Assembly (NCBI GenBank): GCA_036008325.1
Contig: DASYNW010000199.1
Coordinates: forward strand, 1 to 64,000
DNA length: 64,000 nt
Source of the DNA: AP-15 sp036008325
GTDB taxonomy: Bacteria; Pseudomonadota; Alphaproteobacteria; ATCC43930; CGMCC-115725
Direction of reading: 5' to 3'
Shown here: piece after piece, positions 17,920 through 26,962 of the stretch
Layout: each line of letters begins with the position of its first letter
Position numbering within the stretch: position 1 is the first letter of the stretch
Translations under genes and position numbers: made by a program
Notes under the pieces: generated by a model
Databases searched by the model: none
Told to the model about the DNA's origin: nothing
What the model saw: only the letters and a program-made list of their open reading frames with translations

Positions 17920-17925
17920 CCTGAG

Positions 17926-19014
17926 CTACCGCAGCTTGAGCGTGGCTAGCCCGGCAATCGCCAGGATCGAGGCGATTATCCAAAAGCGGATGACGATCGT
18001 CGGCTCCTGCCAGCCTTTCTGCTCGAAGTGATGGTGCAGCGGCGCCATGCGAAAGACGCGGCGCCCGGTGATCTTGAAGCTGGCGACCTGGACGATGACC
18101 GAGACCGCCTCGAGCACGAAGAGGCCGCCGATGATCACCAGCACCAACTCGTGCTTGGTGACGATGCTGATGGTCCCGAGCGCGCCGCCGATCGCCAGCG
18201 AGCCGGTATCGCCCATAAAGACCATTGCCGGCGGAGCGTTGAACCACAGAAACCCGAGGCTGGCCCCGACCATGGCGCCGCAAAATACCGTCAGCTCGCC
18301 GGCGCCCGGCACGTGGTGGATCTGCAAATAGTTGGCAAAGATCGCATTGCCGACCAGATAGGCGATCAGGGCAAAGCAGCCGGCGGCGATGATCGCCGGC
18401 ACGATGGCCAGCCCGTCGAGCCCGTCGGTCAGGTTGACCGCGTTCGAGGCGCCGATGATGACAACGACGCCGAACGGCACGAAAAGCCCATCGAGATCGA
18501 TCAGCACATTCTTGAAGAACGGCACGGCCAGGGTATCGGCCAGCGGCGCCGGGGTCACTCGGACGAGAACGACACAGGCGACCGCGCCGACCCCGATTTC
18601 GAGGACAATCTTGGTCCAGCCGGACAGCCCGCGGTGCGAGTTGCTGGTGAGCTTTTTGTAATCGTCAAAAAAACCGATCAGCCCGAAACCGACGGTGACC
18701 AGCAACACGATCCAGACATAGGGATTGGTCAGATCCGCCCAGAGCAGGGTCGCCACGGTCAGCGCCAGCAGGATCAGGAACCCGCCCATGGTCGGCGTTC
18801 CCTTTTTGCGGGTCAGGTGGCCCGCCGGACCATCAAGGCGAATCGGCTGGCCGTTGGTCTGCTTGGAGCGCAGCCAGGCGATGATCGGCCGGCCAAAGAC
18901 AAAACTGATCAACAATGCGGTAACGACCGCCCCGCCCGAGCGAAAAGTGATGTAACGGAACAGGTTGAAAGCCTGGAAACGATCGGCGAGCGGGTAGAGC
19001 AGCGGGTAGAGCAT
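17926..19014 (-). CDS. mraY: Phospho-N-acetylmuramoyl-pentapeptide-transferase MraY
   Basis: 362-residue polytopic membrane enzyme that forms lipid I by joining phospho-MurNAc-pentapeptide to undecaprenyl phosphate. It shows the N-terminal RYITFRSGGAVVTALL, the KKGTPTMGGFLIL motif, GFFDDYKKL, the Mg-binding NLTDGLDGLA and the HHHFEQKGW loop near the C-terminus. Start ATG 19014, 4 bp after murF. The next gene would usually be murD, but only 134 bp separate it from ftsW. Confidence 0.97.
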   Translation of the reverse strand: MLYPLLYPLADRFQAFNLFRYITFRSGGAVVTALLISFVFGRPIIAWLRSKQTNGQPIRLDGPAGHLTRKKGTPTMGGFLILLALTVATLLWADLTNPYVWIVLLVTVGFGLIGFFDDYKKLTSNSHRGLSGWTKIVLEIGVGAVACVVLVRVTPAPLADTLAVPFFKNVLIDLDGLFVPFGVVVIIGASNAVNLTDGLDGLAIVPAIIAAGCFALIAYLVGNAIFANYLQIHHVPGAGELTVFCGAMVGASLGFLWFNAPPAMVFMGDTGSLAIGGALGTISIVTKHELVLVIIGGLFVLEAVSVIVQVASFKITGRRVFRMAPLHHHFEQKGWQEPTIVIRFWIIASILAIAGLATLKLR

Positions 19015-19018
19015 CGAA

Positions 19019-20425
19019 TCAGGCCTCACGCTGCGCCGATTCGGCGATAAGCCGCTCGACAATGTAGCCGAGGCGCACCGCCCAGGAGCCTTTGACCATC
19101 ACGATGTCGCCGGGACGAAGGAAATCGAGGAGAGGTGGGATAGCCTGATCGGCAGACCGCCACAAGCCGCCGCGGCGGTGCTCGGGCAGCGCCTCGTCGA
19201 GCGCCGCCATTTCGCTGCCGATCAGGAACGCGCGATCGACCCCGGCCGCGTCGAGCGCTCCGACCAACTCGCGATGCAGGCGCCCGGCGGCATCGCCAAG
19301 TTCGCGCATGTCGCCGAGCACCGCCACCCGGCGGCCGCCGGCGGCAGGCATGGCGGCGGCGAGCACCGCGAGAGCGGCGGCCATCGACGGCGGGCTCGCA
19401 TTATAGCTCTCGTCGATCAGGGTCAGGCTGGCGCCGCGCCAGGCGAGCTGGTGGCGGCGACCGCGGCCGGGCATCGCCTCGAGACCCGACAGCGCCTCAG
19501 CCGCCGCTCCCAGGTCGCAGCCGGCGGCCAACGCCGCCCCGAGAACTGCGAGCCCGTTCATGACCCAGTGCCGCCCTGGAAGCGGCAAGCGAAAGCGCAG
19601 CTTCGCGCCGGCGGCGGCCGCATCGACCGCGCTGCCATCAGGCCCGAGCACGCAGTCGACGAGCCGGATCGTGGCCTGCGGATCGGCGCCGAAGCCGATC
19701 AGCCGGGCCACCCCCGCGCGCGTCGCCGCTTCGGCCAGGCGACGAAATTGCGGGTTGTCGCGATTGAGAACCGCGGCGCCGCCGGGTTCGAGCCCGAGAA
19801 AGATTTCAGCCTTGGCGTCGGCAATCGCCTCGAGCGAGGCGAAAAAGCCGAGATGAACCGGCTCGACCGTGGTGATCAGCGCAACGTGGGGCCGGACCAG
19901 GCGGCTTAGCGCGGCGATTTCGCCCGGGTGATTCATGCCTAGCTCGAAGACCCCGTAGGCCGCGCCGGGTGGCAGCCGGGCCAGCGACAGCGGGACGCCC
20001 CAGTGATTGTTCAAACTGCCGGCGGAAGCGAAAGCCGGGGCGCAGGCGCCGAGCGCCAGGCGCAGCGCTTCTTTGGTTCCGGTCTTGCCGACGCTGCCGG
20101 TGACCGCGACGATCCGGGCATCGCTGCGGGCGCGGGCAAAGCCGCCGAGTGCTGCGAGCGCTGCGAGCGTGTCGCCGACCCGCAGCAATGCCGCCTCGGC
20201 CGGCAGCCAGGGAATTTCGCGATCGACCATCGCCGCCGCGGCGCCGCGCGCGAATGCCGCGGCGACAAAATCGTGGCCGTCATGGCTGGGTCCGCCCAGG
20301 GCGACGAAGAGGTCGCCGGCCGCGAGCGTGCGGCTGTCGATCGACACGCCGGTTGCCGCCCAATCGGCAGCGCTCGTGCCGCCGGTCGCGCGGACGGCGT
20401 CCGCCCTGGTCCACAGCGGCGTCAT
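19019..20425 (-). CDS. murF: UDP-MurNAc-tripeptide--D-Ala-D-Ala ligase MurF
   Basis: 468-residue Mur ligase that completes the pentapeptide with D-Ala-D-Ala. N-terminal VSIDSRTLAAGDLFVAL, P-loop GSVGKTGTKEAL, the LNNHWGVPLSLA stretch and LIDESYNASPPSMAAAL are typical MurF signatures. Overlaps murE by ATGA. Intact at full length. Confidence 0.97.
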   Translation of the reverse strand: MTPLWTRADAVRATGGTSAADWAATGVSIDSRTLAAGDLFVALGGPSHDGHDFVAAAFARGAAAAMVDREIPWLPAEAALLRVGDTLAALAALGGFARARSDARIVAVTGSVGKTGTKEALRLALGACAPAFASAGSLNNHWGVPLSLARLPPGAAYGVFELGMNHPGEIAALSRLVRPHVALITTVEPVHLGFFASLEAIADAKAEIFLGLEPGGAAVLNRDNPQFRRLAEAATRAGVARLIGFGADPQATIRLVDCVLGPDGSAVDAAAAGAKLRFRLPLPGRHWVMNGLAVLGAALAAGCDLGAAAEALSGLEAMPGRGRRHQLAWRGASLTLIDESYNASPPSMAAALAVLAAAMPAAGGRRVAVLGDMRELGDAAGRLHRELVGALDAAGVDRAFLIGSEMAALDEALPEHRRGGLWRSADQAIPPLLDFLRPGDIVMVKGSWAVRLGYIVERLIAESAQREA

Positions 20426-21921
20426 CCGCCGACCCGCCGGCAGCCGGGGCTGGGGCCGTGCCCGGCGATCTCGCGGGCGATTTCTGCGTCGTCGAACGGG
20501 ATCGTCTGGCCGCCAACGATTTGTCCGGTCTCGTGGCCCTTGCCGGCGATTACTAAGAGGTCGCCCGGGCCGAGGCCGGCGATCGCGACCTCGATCGCAT
20601 CACGGCGGTCGCCGATCTCGATCGAGCCGGGTGCGGCGGCGAGGATCGCACGGCGGATCGCGCCCGGGTTTTCGTCGCGCGGATTGTCGTCGCTCACATA
20701 GACCCGGTCGGCCGCCTCCGTGGCAATGCGCCCCATCAGCACGCGCTTTCCCGGGTCGCGGTCGCCGCCGCAGCCGAACAGCACGACGAGCCGCCCGGCC
20801 GCGTGCGGGCGAAGGGCGGCCAGCACCGCCGCAAGTGCATCCGGGGTGTGCGCATAATCGACGACGATCGGGGCTCCGAGGGCGGTTTCGGCGACGAATT
20901 GGAGCCGGCCCGGAACCCCGCTCAGCCGGACGAGGGCCGCGATTGCCGCCTCGGCCGGGACCCCGGTCGCGATCGCCAGACCGAGCGCCGCCAGCGCGTT
21001 CAGCGCCTGGAATTGGCCGAGCAGCGGCAGCCGCAGATCATAGCGTCGACCGAAGATTTCGAGGACAAGATCCTGATCGCGCTCGCGCGGCCGCGCGGTC
21101 ACCAGCCGCAGTTCCGCCGCCAGATCGGCGCCATAGCCGATAACCGGGTGGCCATGGTCGCGGCAGAACGCCTCCAGATGCGCAAATTCGCCGCTGTCGC
21201 GGTTCAGGATCGCCGGCCGACCCGACCCCAATAGCGTTGTGAACAGCCGTTCCTTGGCGGCGCGGTAGCCCGCCATGTTGCGGTGATAATCGAGGTGGTC
21301 GCGGGTCAGATTGGTAAAGGCGGCGGCCGCGACCGACAGACCGTCGAGACGGAATTGGGCGAGACCGTGGCTCGACGCCTCGACCGCGAGATGCTCGATC
21401 CCGGCGTCGCACAGGGCGGCAAGATCGCGGTGGAGGCAGATCGGGTCGGGCGTCGTCAGCGCGCCGTTGCTGCGCCCCGCCGGGGTCACCAGGCCAAGGG
21501 TCCCGAGGCTCGCGGCAGGGAGGCCGACGGCGGTCCAGATTTCGCGGGTGAAATGGGCCACCGAGGTCTTGCCATTGGTGCCGGTAACGGCGGCGATGGT
21601 TCGCGGCTGCCGGCGGTAAAAGCGCGCCGCAAGCTGGGCCAGCCGGCGATGCGGATTGGCGTCGGTGACGATCGCCACTTGGCCGCGCTGTTCCGCCGCG
21701 AGGTTGAGCGCTGCGGCATCGTCGGTCAGGATCGCGACCGCGCCGCGGGAAGCTGCCTCGCCGGCGAACGCCCGGCCATCAAGCTTGGAGCCGGGCAATG
21801 CGGCAAACAAGAAGCCCGGAAAAACGGCGCGCGAATCAGCCGTGAGCCCGACAATTTCCGGATCGGCCTGTGGGTCGGCCATGGGCCGGCCGGCGGCATC
21901 GATCAGCTCAATAAGCTTCAA
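20422..21921 (-). CDS. murE: UDP-MurNAc-dipeptide--meso-diaminopimelate ligase MurE
   Basis: 499-residue Mur ligase that adds the third stem residue. It has LTADSRAVFPGFLFAA, the P-loop GTNGKTSVAHF, the carbamylated-Lys region and YVSDDNPRDENP; the DNPR motif indicates meso-diaminopimelate as substrate, as expected for a Gram-negative wall. The start is TTG at 21921, 14 bases inside the end of ftsI, with AAGG upstream; the next in-frame ATG would remove 13 residues of a normal N-terminus. Confidence 0.95.
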   Translation of the reverse strand: MKLIELIDAAGRPMADPQADPEIVGLTADSRAVFPGFLFAALPGSKLDGRAFAGEAASRGAVAILTDDAAALNLAAEQRGQVAIVTDANPHRRLAQLAARFYRRQPRTIAAVTGTNGKTSVAHFTREIWTAVGLPAASLGTLGLVTPAGRSNGALTTPDPICLHRDLAALCDAGIEHLAVEASSHGLAQFRLDGLSVAAAAFTNLTRDHLDYHRNMAGYRAAKERLFTTLLGSGRPAILNRDSGEFAHLEAFCRDHGHPVIGYGADLAAELRLVTARPRERDQDLVLEIFGRRYDLRLPLLGQFQALNALAALGLAIATGVPAEAAIAALVRLSGVPGRLQFVAETALGAPIVVDYAHTPDALAAVLAALRPHAAGRLVVLFGCGGDRDPGKRVLMGRIATEAADRVYVSDDNPRDENPGAIRRAILAAAPGSIEIGDRRDAIEVAIAGLGPGDLLVIAGKGHETGQIVGGQTIPFDDAEIAREIAGHGPSPGCRRVGG

Positions 21922-23686
21922 TCCGCTTACCTTGCAGGCTTACCGGCATCAATGCCTGGACCACGGCGGGCGAGGATTCGTCGACCGGCTGCACGCCGAG
22001 CAATGGCGCAATGCGCACGATCGTGCGGCCGACAGCCGGGGCCGCGGTCCAACCCGCGGTGGCAAAGCCGTGGCTCGCCTTGGTGCCGTGCGGGTCGTCG
22101 ACCATCACCAGGACCAAGTATTTGGGGGCGGTCATCGGGAACGCCCCGACAAAGCTCGACCGCACCCGGTCGGCGGAATAGCGCCCGCCGATGACCCTGT
22201 TGGCGGTGCCGGTCTTGCCGCCGACGACGTAGCCTGGCGCGTCGACCATCATGCCGGTCCCGTACTGGACCACCAGCCGGAATAGCTTGCGCATGTGCGC
22301 CGAGGTTTCCGGCGAAATGACCTGACGGCCTTGCGGCGCGTCGTCGGGCGGCAGCTTGAGCAGGGTCGCCTGGCGCAGCACCCCACCGTTCACCATCGCC
22401 GCGGCTGCGCTGGCGAGCTGCAGCGGAGTTTCGGAGATGCCGTGGCCGAAACCAATCGTCATGACGTTGACCTCGCGCCAATGCACCGGATCGGGAAAGT
22501 GGGGTCGGCCGATCTCTTTCAGCTCGAAGGTCGGCGAGGTCAGCAACCCGAAGCGGCGCAGGTATTCCTGCTGCCGCACGCCGCCGACCGCAAGCGCGAT
22601 TTTGGCCTCGCCGATATTGGACGAATACATCAGGATTTCCGGCACGCTGAGCCAGCGCCGCTTGCCGTGATAATCGGAGATCGTGAAGCGCCCGATGTGG
22701 ATCGGGTTGGTCGCGTCAAATCTGCCGGTCATCGTCGTGGCGCCGCAGTCGAGCGCCATCGCAGTTGTAAAAATCTTGAACATCGAGCCGATTTCATAGT
22801 CGCCGAGAGTGACCCGGTTGAACATCCGCTGGGCGATCGGAACGTTCGGATGGTTCGGATCCGGCATGTCGGGATGGTTCGGATCGAAGTCCGGCAAGGA
22901 CACCATTGCCAGCACCTCGCCGGTATTGACGTTCATGATCAGCCCGGCGGCGCCCTTGGCGGTGAAGTCGTCGAAAACGCGCTGCATTTCTTCGTGGAGG
23001 ATATATTGGAGGCGCAGGTCGATCGACAGCTGCACCGGCTCCTGCCGGCCGCGCAGTTGGTTGTCGAGACCGCGCTCGATCCCGGCCAGACCGTTGTCGT
23101 CGATCCCGGCATAGCCGATCGCGTGCGACAACAGGCTGCCATAGGGATAGACCCGGCGCTCTTCGTGGGCGAATTGCAATCCCGGAATCCCCAGTTGGTT
23201 GACTGCATATTCCTGGTCTGGGGTCAGGTGGCGCTTGATCCAGACGAAGCCCTTGCGGGATTTGAGCTTGACCTGGAGCTGGGCGCGGTCGAGACCCGGC
23301 AGGGTGGCCACCAGCTTGCGGGCCACCTCGTCGGCGTCGGTGATCTGTCGCGGGTCAGCGTAAAGCGAGGGGCTGTCGAGCGTCGTCGCCAACAGCTTGC
23401 CGTGGCGGTCGATGATGTCGGCGCGGCCGGGTGGCGGCGGCGGAGCCGGGTGGAAGCGCGCAATGTAAGGGACGGTGACGGCGCCGGGGAACAAGGTGAC
23501 CTGAACCAGCCGCCCGGCGATGATCGCGAAGAGAAGGACGAAAGCGGTGCTGGCCACGAGGAGGCGGCCGCGGCCGCCGTCGAGCGCCCGCCTTGCCGGG
23601 CCGTCCGGGACCACCGGGGCGCAGGGCGGCGGCTTGAAATGCCGCGGCCGGCATGGATTGTCCTTGAACTGATGGACCGCGCTCAT
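21908..23686 (-). CDS. ftsI: Septal penicillin-binding protein FtsI (PBP3)
   Basis: 592-residue class B PBP that cross-links septal peptidoglycan. After a Pro-rich cytoplasmic tail there is one transmembrane helix (about 44-64, TAFVLLFAIIAGRLVQV), the PBP dimerisation domain, and the transpeptidase domain with the active-site SxxK (GSMFKIF), SSN and KTGTAN motifs. Start: the ATG in GTGATGAGC, with GGAG 8 bases upstream; a GTG one codon earlier is possible. It ends inside murE. Confidence 0.96.
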   Translation of the reverse strand: MSAVHQFKDNPCRPRHFKPPPCAPVVPDGPARRALDGGRGRLLVASTAFVLLFAIIAGRLVQVTLFPGAVTVPYIARFHPAPPPPPGRADIIDRHGKLLATTLDSPSLYADPRQITDADEVARKLVATLPGLDRAQLQVKLKSRKGFVWIKRHLTPDQEYAVNQLGIPGLQFAHEERRVYPYGSLLSHAIGYAGIDDNGLAGIERGLDNQLRGRQEPVQLSIDLRLQYILHEEMQRVFDDFTAKGAAGLIMNVNTGEVLAMVSLPDFDPNHPDMPDPNHPNVPIAQRMFNRVTLGDYEIGSMFKIFTTAMALDCGATTMTGRFDATNPIHIGRFTISDYHGKRRWLSVPEILMYSSNIGEAKIALAVGGVRQQEYLRRFGLLTSPTFELKEIGRPHFPDPVHWREVNVMTIGFGHGISETPLQLASAAAAMVNGGVLRQATLLKLPPDDAPQGRQVISPETSAHMRKLFRLVVQYGTGMMVDAPGYVVGGKTGTANRVIGGRYSADRVRSSFVGAFPMTAPKYLVLVMVDDPHGTKASHGFATAGWTAAPAVGRTIVRIAPLLGVQPVDESSPAVVQALMPVSLQGKRIEAY

Positions 23687-24270
23687 CACCGGCTCTCCGC
23701 AATCTGAGCAATCAAGGCGTCGAGCGACCGAACCCGCGGCGCCGGGTTGTGGCGCGCTGCGGCTTTGATCAGGATCGGGCGCGCCGGCTCCGATGCCGGC
23801 GCCCGAGCCTGAACCGCGGCGGCGGCCACCGGCGCCGGGCTCTGCGCTATCGGCTTTGGGGTCGCCGATTGTTGCGCGGGCGCAGAAGCTGGGGATTGTG
23901 CGGCGACAGGACCGCTCGGGACCAGCGATCCGCCCCGCTGCGGTGTGGTTTCGGCGACGACTGCGGCGGCCTCGACAGGCGGTGGCGGTGGCGGCCGCAT
24001 CGGGATGTCAGCGACGCTGGCGATCAGCTGCTTCGTCGCAATTGGCAGCAAGGATAGATAACGCTGATTCATCGCGGCCAGCGCGTCCGGCCGGTTCAGG
24101 TATGCCCAGTCGGCATCGAGCACGCGAACGTCGCGCTCGGCGTCGTCCGCCTGCCTGCTGGTATGGGCGAGCTGGTCGGCCAGCGCCTGAACCTCGTACT
24201 TGACCGCGAACATGGCAAACCCGGTCGCCGAGACCAGGATCAGCCAAAACAGGGTGGAGAGCCTGATCAT
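23686..24270 (-). CDS. ftsL: FtsL-like divisome protein with extended C-terminus
   Basis: 194 residues. A short basic start and single transmembrane helix (about 6-24, FWLILVSATGFAMFAV) are followed by a heptad-like coiled coil (about 25-60) and a YLNRPDALAAM stretch, matching FtsL, which recruits FtsQ/FtsB and FtsW/FtsI. Position between rsmH and ftsI supports this. Beyond about residue 100 comes an 80-residue Pro/Ala-rich tail that classical FtsL (about 110-120 residues) lacks, ending in RSLDALIAQIAES. Overlaps rsmH (ATGA) and ftsI (TGATG). Confidence 0.85.
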   Translation of the reverse strand: MIRLSTLFWLILVSATGFAMFAVKYEVQALADQLAHTSRQADDAERDVRVLDADWAYLNRPDALAAMNQRYLSLLPIATKQLIASVADIPMRPPPPPPVEAAAVVAETTPQRGGSLVPSGPVAAQSPASAPAQQSATPKPIAQSPAPVAAAAVQARAPASEPARPILIKAAARHNPAPRVRSLDALIAQIAESR

Positions 24271-25328
24271 GCGGCGTTCCGTTGCGGAGGGCCGTGGTCC
24301 GGCGGCCAAGGCGGGGCGGCGGTTCGTTCGGCAACGCGCAGCCGCGCTGCCCGGGACCGCGGGTTGCGGGCGATTTCCTCGGCGCGGGGTTTAATCGGGC
24401 GGCGGTGCGGCAGCCAAAAGCTCGGCGCGGCCGCGGCGGCGGGAATGGGGTCGTGGCGCGAGGCGCGCGGCGCCGTGTCGCTGCGCCGCCGCAGGAAGTT
24501 CTTGACCCGGCGGTCTTCGAGCGAATGGAACGACACGATTGCGAGCCGCCCACCCGGCATCAGCAGCCGCTCGGCCGCCTCCAAACCGCGGTCGAGCTCG
24601 CCGAGCTCGTCGTTGACGGTAATACGCAGCGCTTGAAAGGTCCGCGTCGCGGGGTCGAGCCCGGGCTCAACCCGCGGCACCGCGGTGCGGACCACGCGGG
24701 CGAGCTCATGGGTGCGCTCGATCGGCTGGCGCTGCCGCGCCGCGACGATGGCTCGGGCGATCCGGCGGGCAAAGCGCTCCTCGCCGAAGTCGCGGATCAG
24801 CCGGGCGAGATCGTCTTCGGCAAGGACGGCGACGAGATCGGCGGCGCTCTGTCCGGTTCGGCTCATGCGCATGTCGAGCGGCCCGTCCAAACGAAACGAA
24901 AACCCGCGAGCGGCGCTGTCGAGCTGGTTCGAAGAGACGCCGAGATCAAGCGCGATGCCGGCGATCGGCCCCGGCGCCATCGGCCCGAGCGCGGCCGGCG
25001 TCAACAGCCGCTCCATGTCGCCGAAACCTCCTTCGACGACGGCGAGCCGGCCGCCTTGGCCGCATGCCAGCTCACGGGCGCGCCGCACCGCATCGGGGTC
25101 GCGGTCGATTGCGGCGACGCAGCAGTCAGCCGCGGCGAGCAGTGCCCGCGTGTAACCTCCGGCGCCAAATGTGCCGTCGACATAGAGCCCACCGTCGCGC
25201 GGCGACAACGCGTCGACGACGGCCGCCACCAGCACCGGCACGTGCCCACAACCGCCATCGGCGGCGTTGTCGGCGCGCCCCGGCACGGCCGCCGGCGGCG
25301 GTGGAGGCGGGGCACGGCGCCGCATCAT
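24267..25328 (-). CDS. rsmH: 16S rRNA (cytosine-1402-N4)-methyltransferase RsmH
   Basis: 353-residue SAM-dependent methyltransferase (formerly MraW) acting on C1402 of 16S rRNA. Key stretches are HVPVLVAAVVDAL, the SAM loop DGTFGAGGYTRALL, DLGVSSNQLDSAARGFSF and SFHSLEDRRVKNFL. N-terminus carries a poly-Pro run. Start ATG 25328 overlaps the mraZ stop; the open frame upstream covers mraZ in another frame and is not coding. Confidence 0.97.
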   Translation of the reverse strand: MMRRRAPPPPPPAAVPGRADNAADGGCGHVPVLVAAVVDALSPRDGGLYVDGTFGAGGYTRALLAAADCCVAAIDRDPDAVRRARELACGQGGRLAVVEGGFGDMERLLTPAALGPMAPGPIAGIALDLGVSSNQLDSAARGFSFRLDGPLDMRMSRTGQSAADLVAVLAEDDLARLIRDFGEERFARRIARAIVAARQRQPIERTHELARVVRTAVPRVEPGLDPATRTFQALRITVNDELGELDRGLEAAERLLMPGGRLAIVSFHSLEDRRVKNFLRRRSDTAPRASRHDPIPAAAAAPSFWLPHRRPIKPRAEEIARNPRSRAARLRVAERTAAPPWPPDHGPPQRNAA

Positions 25329-25792
25329 TCGCGTCGCCGACCGGGAGCAGCGCCGAGCGGTGGGATCTTGGTCTCCTGCTGGCGGGCGCGTTCGCGCAGA
25401 CTTTCCAGATGTACGGCAAAGCGGCCGGGCTCCCAAATTTGAAAGCTCTTGCCGAGGCCGACAAAAGCGGCGCTGTCGGTGATGAAGGCATGCTCGGCCA
25501 GATCCGGCGGCAGGACGATGCGTCCCTCGGTGTCGAAGGGCAGCCGCTGCGAGGAGGCGAACATCAACGCCGCCAAGTTTTCGTGCTCGTCGGAGAATTC
25601 CTCGAGAGTTTCGAGGCGCGCGCTCAGCTCCTCCATCCGGTCGATGCCGTTGCCGTCGATCGCCCGATATCTGTATGACGGAAACGCAACGATCCCGGCA
25701 AAGCGCTGGTCTGCCAGGGAGGCGCGAAAGGTCGCCGGCACCGAAACTCGCCCCTTGCGGTCGACCTTGTTCACGTAAGTGGACAGAAACAT
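25325..25792 (-). CDS. mraZ: Transcriptional regulator MraZ
   Basis: 155-residue protein of the MraZ family, AbrB-like double-psi barrel DNA-binding proteins that form rings and repress their own division-cluster promoter. Two repeats are visible: NKVDRKGRVSVPATFRASL (about 8-26) and FDTEGRIVLPPDLAEHA (about 85-101). The ATG at 25792 matches the conserved MFLSTYVNKVD start. It is first in the cluster. About 90-135 bp upstream lie a promoter and an array of TGGG boxes that fit the known MraZ recognition pattern. Confidence 0.97.
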   Translation of the reverse strand: MFLSTYVNKVDRKGRVSVPATFRASLADQRFAGIVAFPSYRYRAIDGNGIDRMEELSARLETLEEFSDEHENLAALMFASSQRLPFDTEGRIVLPPDLAEHAFITDSAAFVGLGKSFQIWEPGRFAVHLESLRERARQQETKIPPLGAAPGRRRE

Positions 25793-25884
25793 GCCACTTC
25801 TTCCCCCAACGCTCCCCACGGACGCTCGGCAAGGGGCGCCCGATAAATGCCGCCGAAGTTCCCCCCATCAGCTGCACCCGTTCG

Positions 25885-25928
25885 TGGGTAGGGATGGGAT
25901 ACCATGGGTCGCCATGGGCGTCAATGGG
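25885..25928 (-). promoter_or_regulatory. mraZ promoter overlapped by five 10-bp-spaced TGGG boxes (MraZ operator)
   Basis: On the plus strand TGGG occurs at 25885, 25895, 25905, 25915 and 25925, exactly every 10 bp, so all boxes face the same side of the helix. On the minus strand TTGACG (25924-25919) and TATCCC (25901-25896), 17 bp apart, form a plausible promoter inside this array, placing the start of transcription near 25889 and a leader of about 97 nt. E. coli MraZ is reported to bind TGGGN direct repeats with 5-bp spacers, the same 10-bp period. Autoregulation is inferred from that. Confidence 0.8.
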
Positions 25929-26517
25929 TTTTAGCAATGAAACTTCCGATTTTGTAGCTAGTGTCTTGTCTCCTACCTTGCCACTGCATGTAGTCGTCAG
26001 ATCGGTATCGGCACCCTGGCAGAAAAACTCTCTCGCCATGTTGTCCGCTGCAGCGCGGATCGGATCGGTGGCAGCTCTCGCTTGCGCCGGCTCGGAAAGC
26101 CACAGAGGGTGGCAAGCCAATCGGAGTGCGCATGGCTGGCACCTGCCGGGACCAAGGATCCGCTGCCGAAGCTGGCGATCACGTCGGCGGCGGGAATGTT
26201 TTGGAGCGCGGCGACCAAAAGAAACGGGCGACCTTCATGGCCGCCCGCTCTGTCCCCCCGAGTGTGGCGCGCAGGCTCGGCAAAATCGCCCGCAGAGGCG
26301 CCGCCGATCGTCGGGCCGCAGCCGCGAGGACCAGCGTCACGACCACACGCTGCGAGCTTAGACGCATGAGGTCGGGCGGCAACCGCGCAATCGGCGATCC
26401 ACAACGTTTTCCCCAACAAAGCGCAGTTATCCCCCGTCGGTGCGCCGAATCGCTCACTCCCGAAGCAGCTGACGCCGCCATGGCGGCGGCCCGTAGCGCG
26501 GTACGGCGAAAAAGCGC
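25929..26517. other. Intergenic region between rnpB and the mraZ promoter
   Basis: 589 bp with no gene I can support. All frames give short, Arg/Ser/Pro-rich peptides with stops. On the minus strand from 26370 there is a short signal-peptide-like stretch (MRLSSQRVVVTLVLAAAA), but it is not followed by a recognisable domain. Near 26396-26435 are sequences resembling DnaA boxes at 7 of 9 positions (cgatccaca, ttatccccc). Confidence 0.4.
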
Positions 26518-26958
26518 GGCACCAGACGGCGCGTAAGCCGGGTTCTGTACCGCCCCCGGCCCCTCACCGGGTTCGGGTGCAGTGACGGCCATTCCTCTGG
26601 GACGCCCGTTGCCGGACGCCTCGTGCAACCGACCCGAGCGGCGGCGCGAAGGTCCGCCCGGCGCCGCCGGATCGCTCCCCGCAGGGATCGACCGGCGACG
26701 CCTGCCGCTCCTACTTGGTCTTGCTCCCGGTGGGGTTTTCCATGCCGCCGCCGTTGCCGGCGGCGCGGTGCGCTCTTACCGCACCATTTCACCCTTGCCG
26801 CCCGCCGGGCAAGCCGGAACGGGCTCGGCGGTATCCTTTCTGTGGCACTATCCCTGGGGTCGCCCCCGCCGGGGGTTACCCGGCACCGTACCTCCGTGGA
26901 GCCCGGACTTTCCTCTCCCCGCTGAGGGCGGAGAGCGGCCGCCCGGCCGTCTGGCGCC
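26518..26958 (-). ncRNA. rnpB: RNase P RNA (bacterial class A)
   Basis: The minus strand contains the universal GAGGAAAGTCCGGGCTCC segment near the 5' end, CAGGGATAGTGCCACAGAAA, and the 3' ACAGAACCCGGCTTA that ends bacterial RNase P RNA. The ends pair as helix P1: GGCGCCAGACGG (26958-26947) with CCGTCTGGTGCC (26529-26518), one wobble. A TTTTT run follows at once. About 441 nt, normal for class A. It is the ribozyme that matures tRNA 5' ends. Ends are estimated from P1. Confidence 0.95.
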
Positions 26959-26962
26959 ACCT

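Noticed and set aside
16673..18283. Long minus-strand frame suggesting an N-terminal fusion to FtsW
   Set aside because: The extra 164 residues are an out-of-frame reading of mraY and the gap; FtsW starts normally at 17791.
25929..26517. Possible secreted cell-wall hydrolase between rnpB and mraZ (signal-like MRLSSQRVVVTLVLAAAA from 26370)
   Set aside because: After the short hydrophobic start no frame gives a recognisable domain or consistent coding bias; even joining frames would need several shifts.
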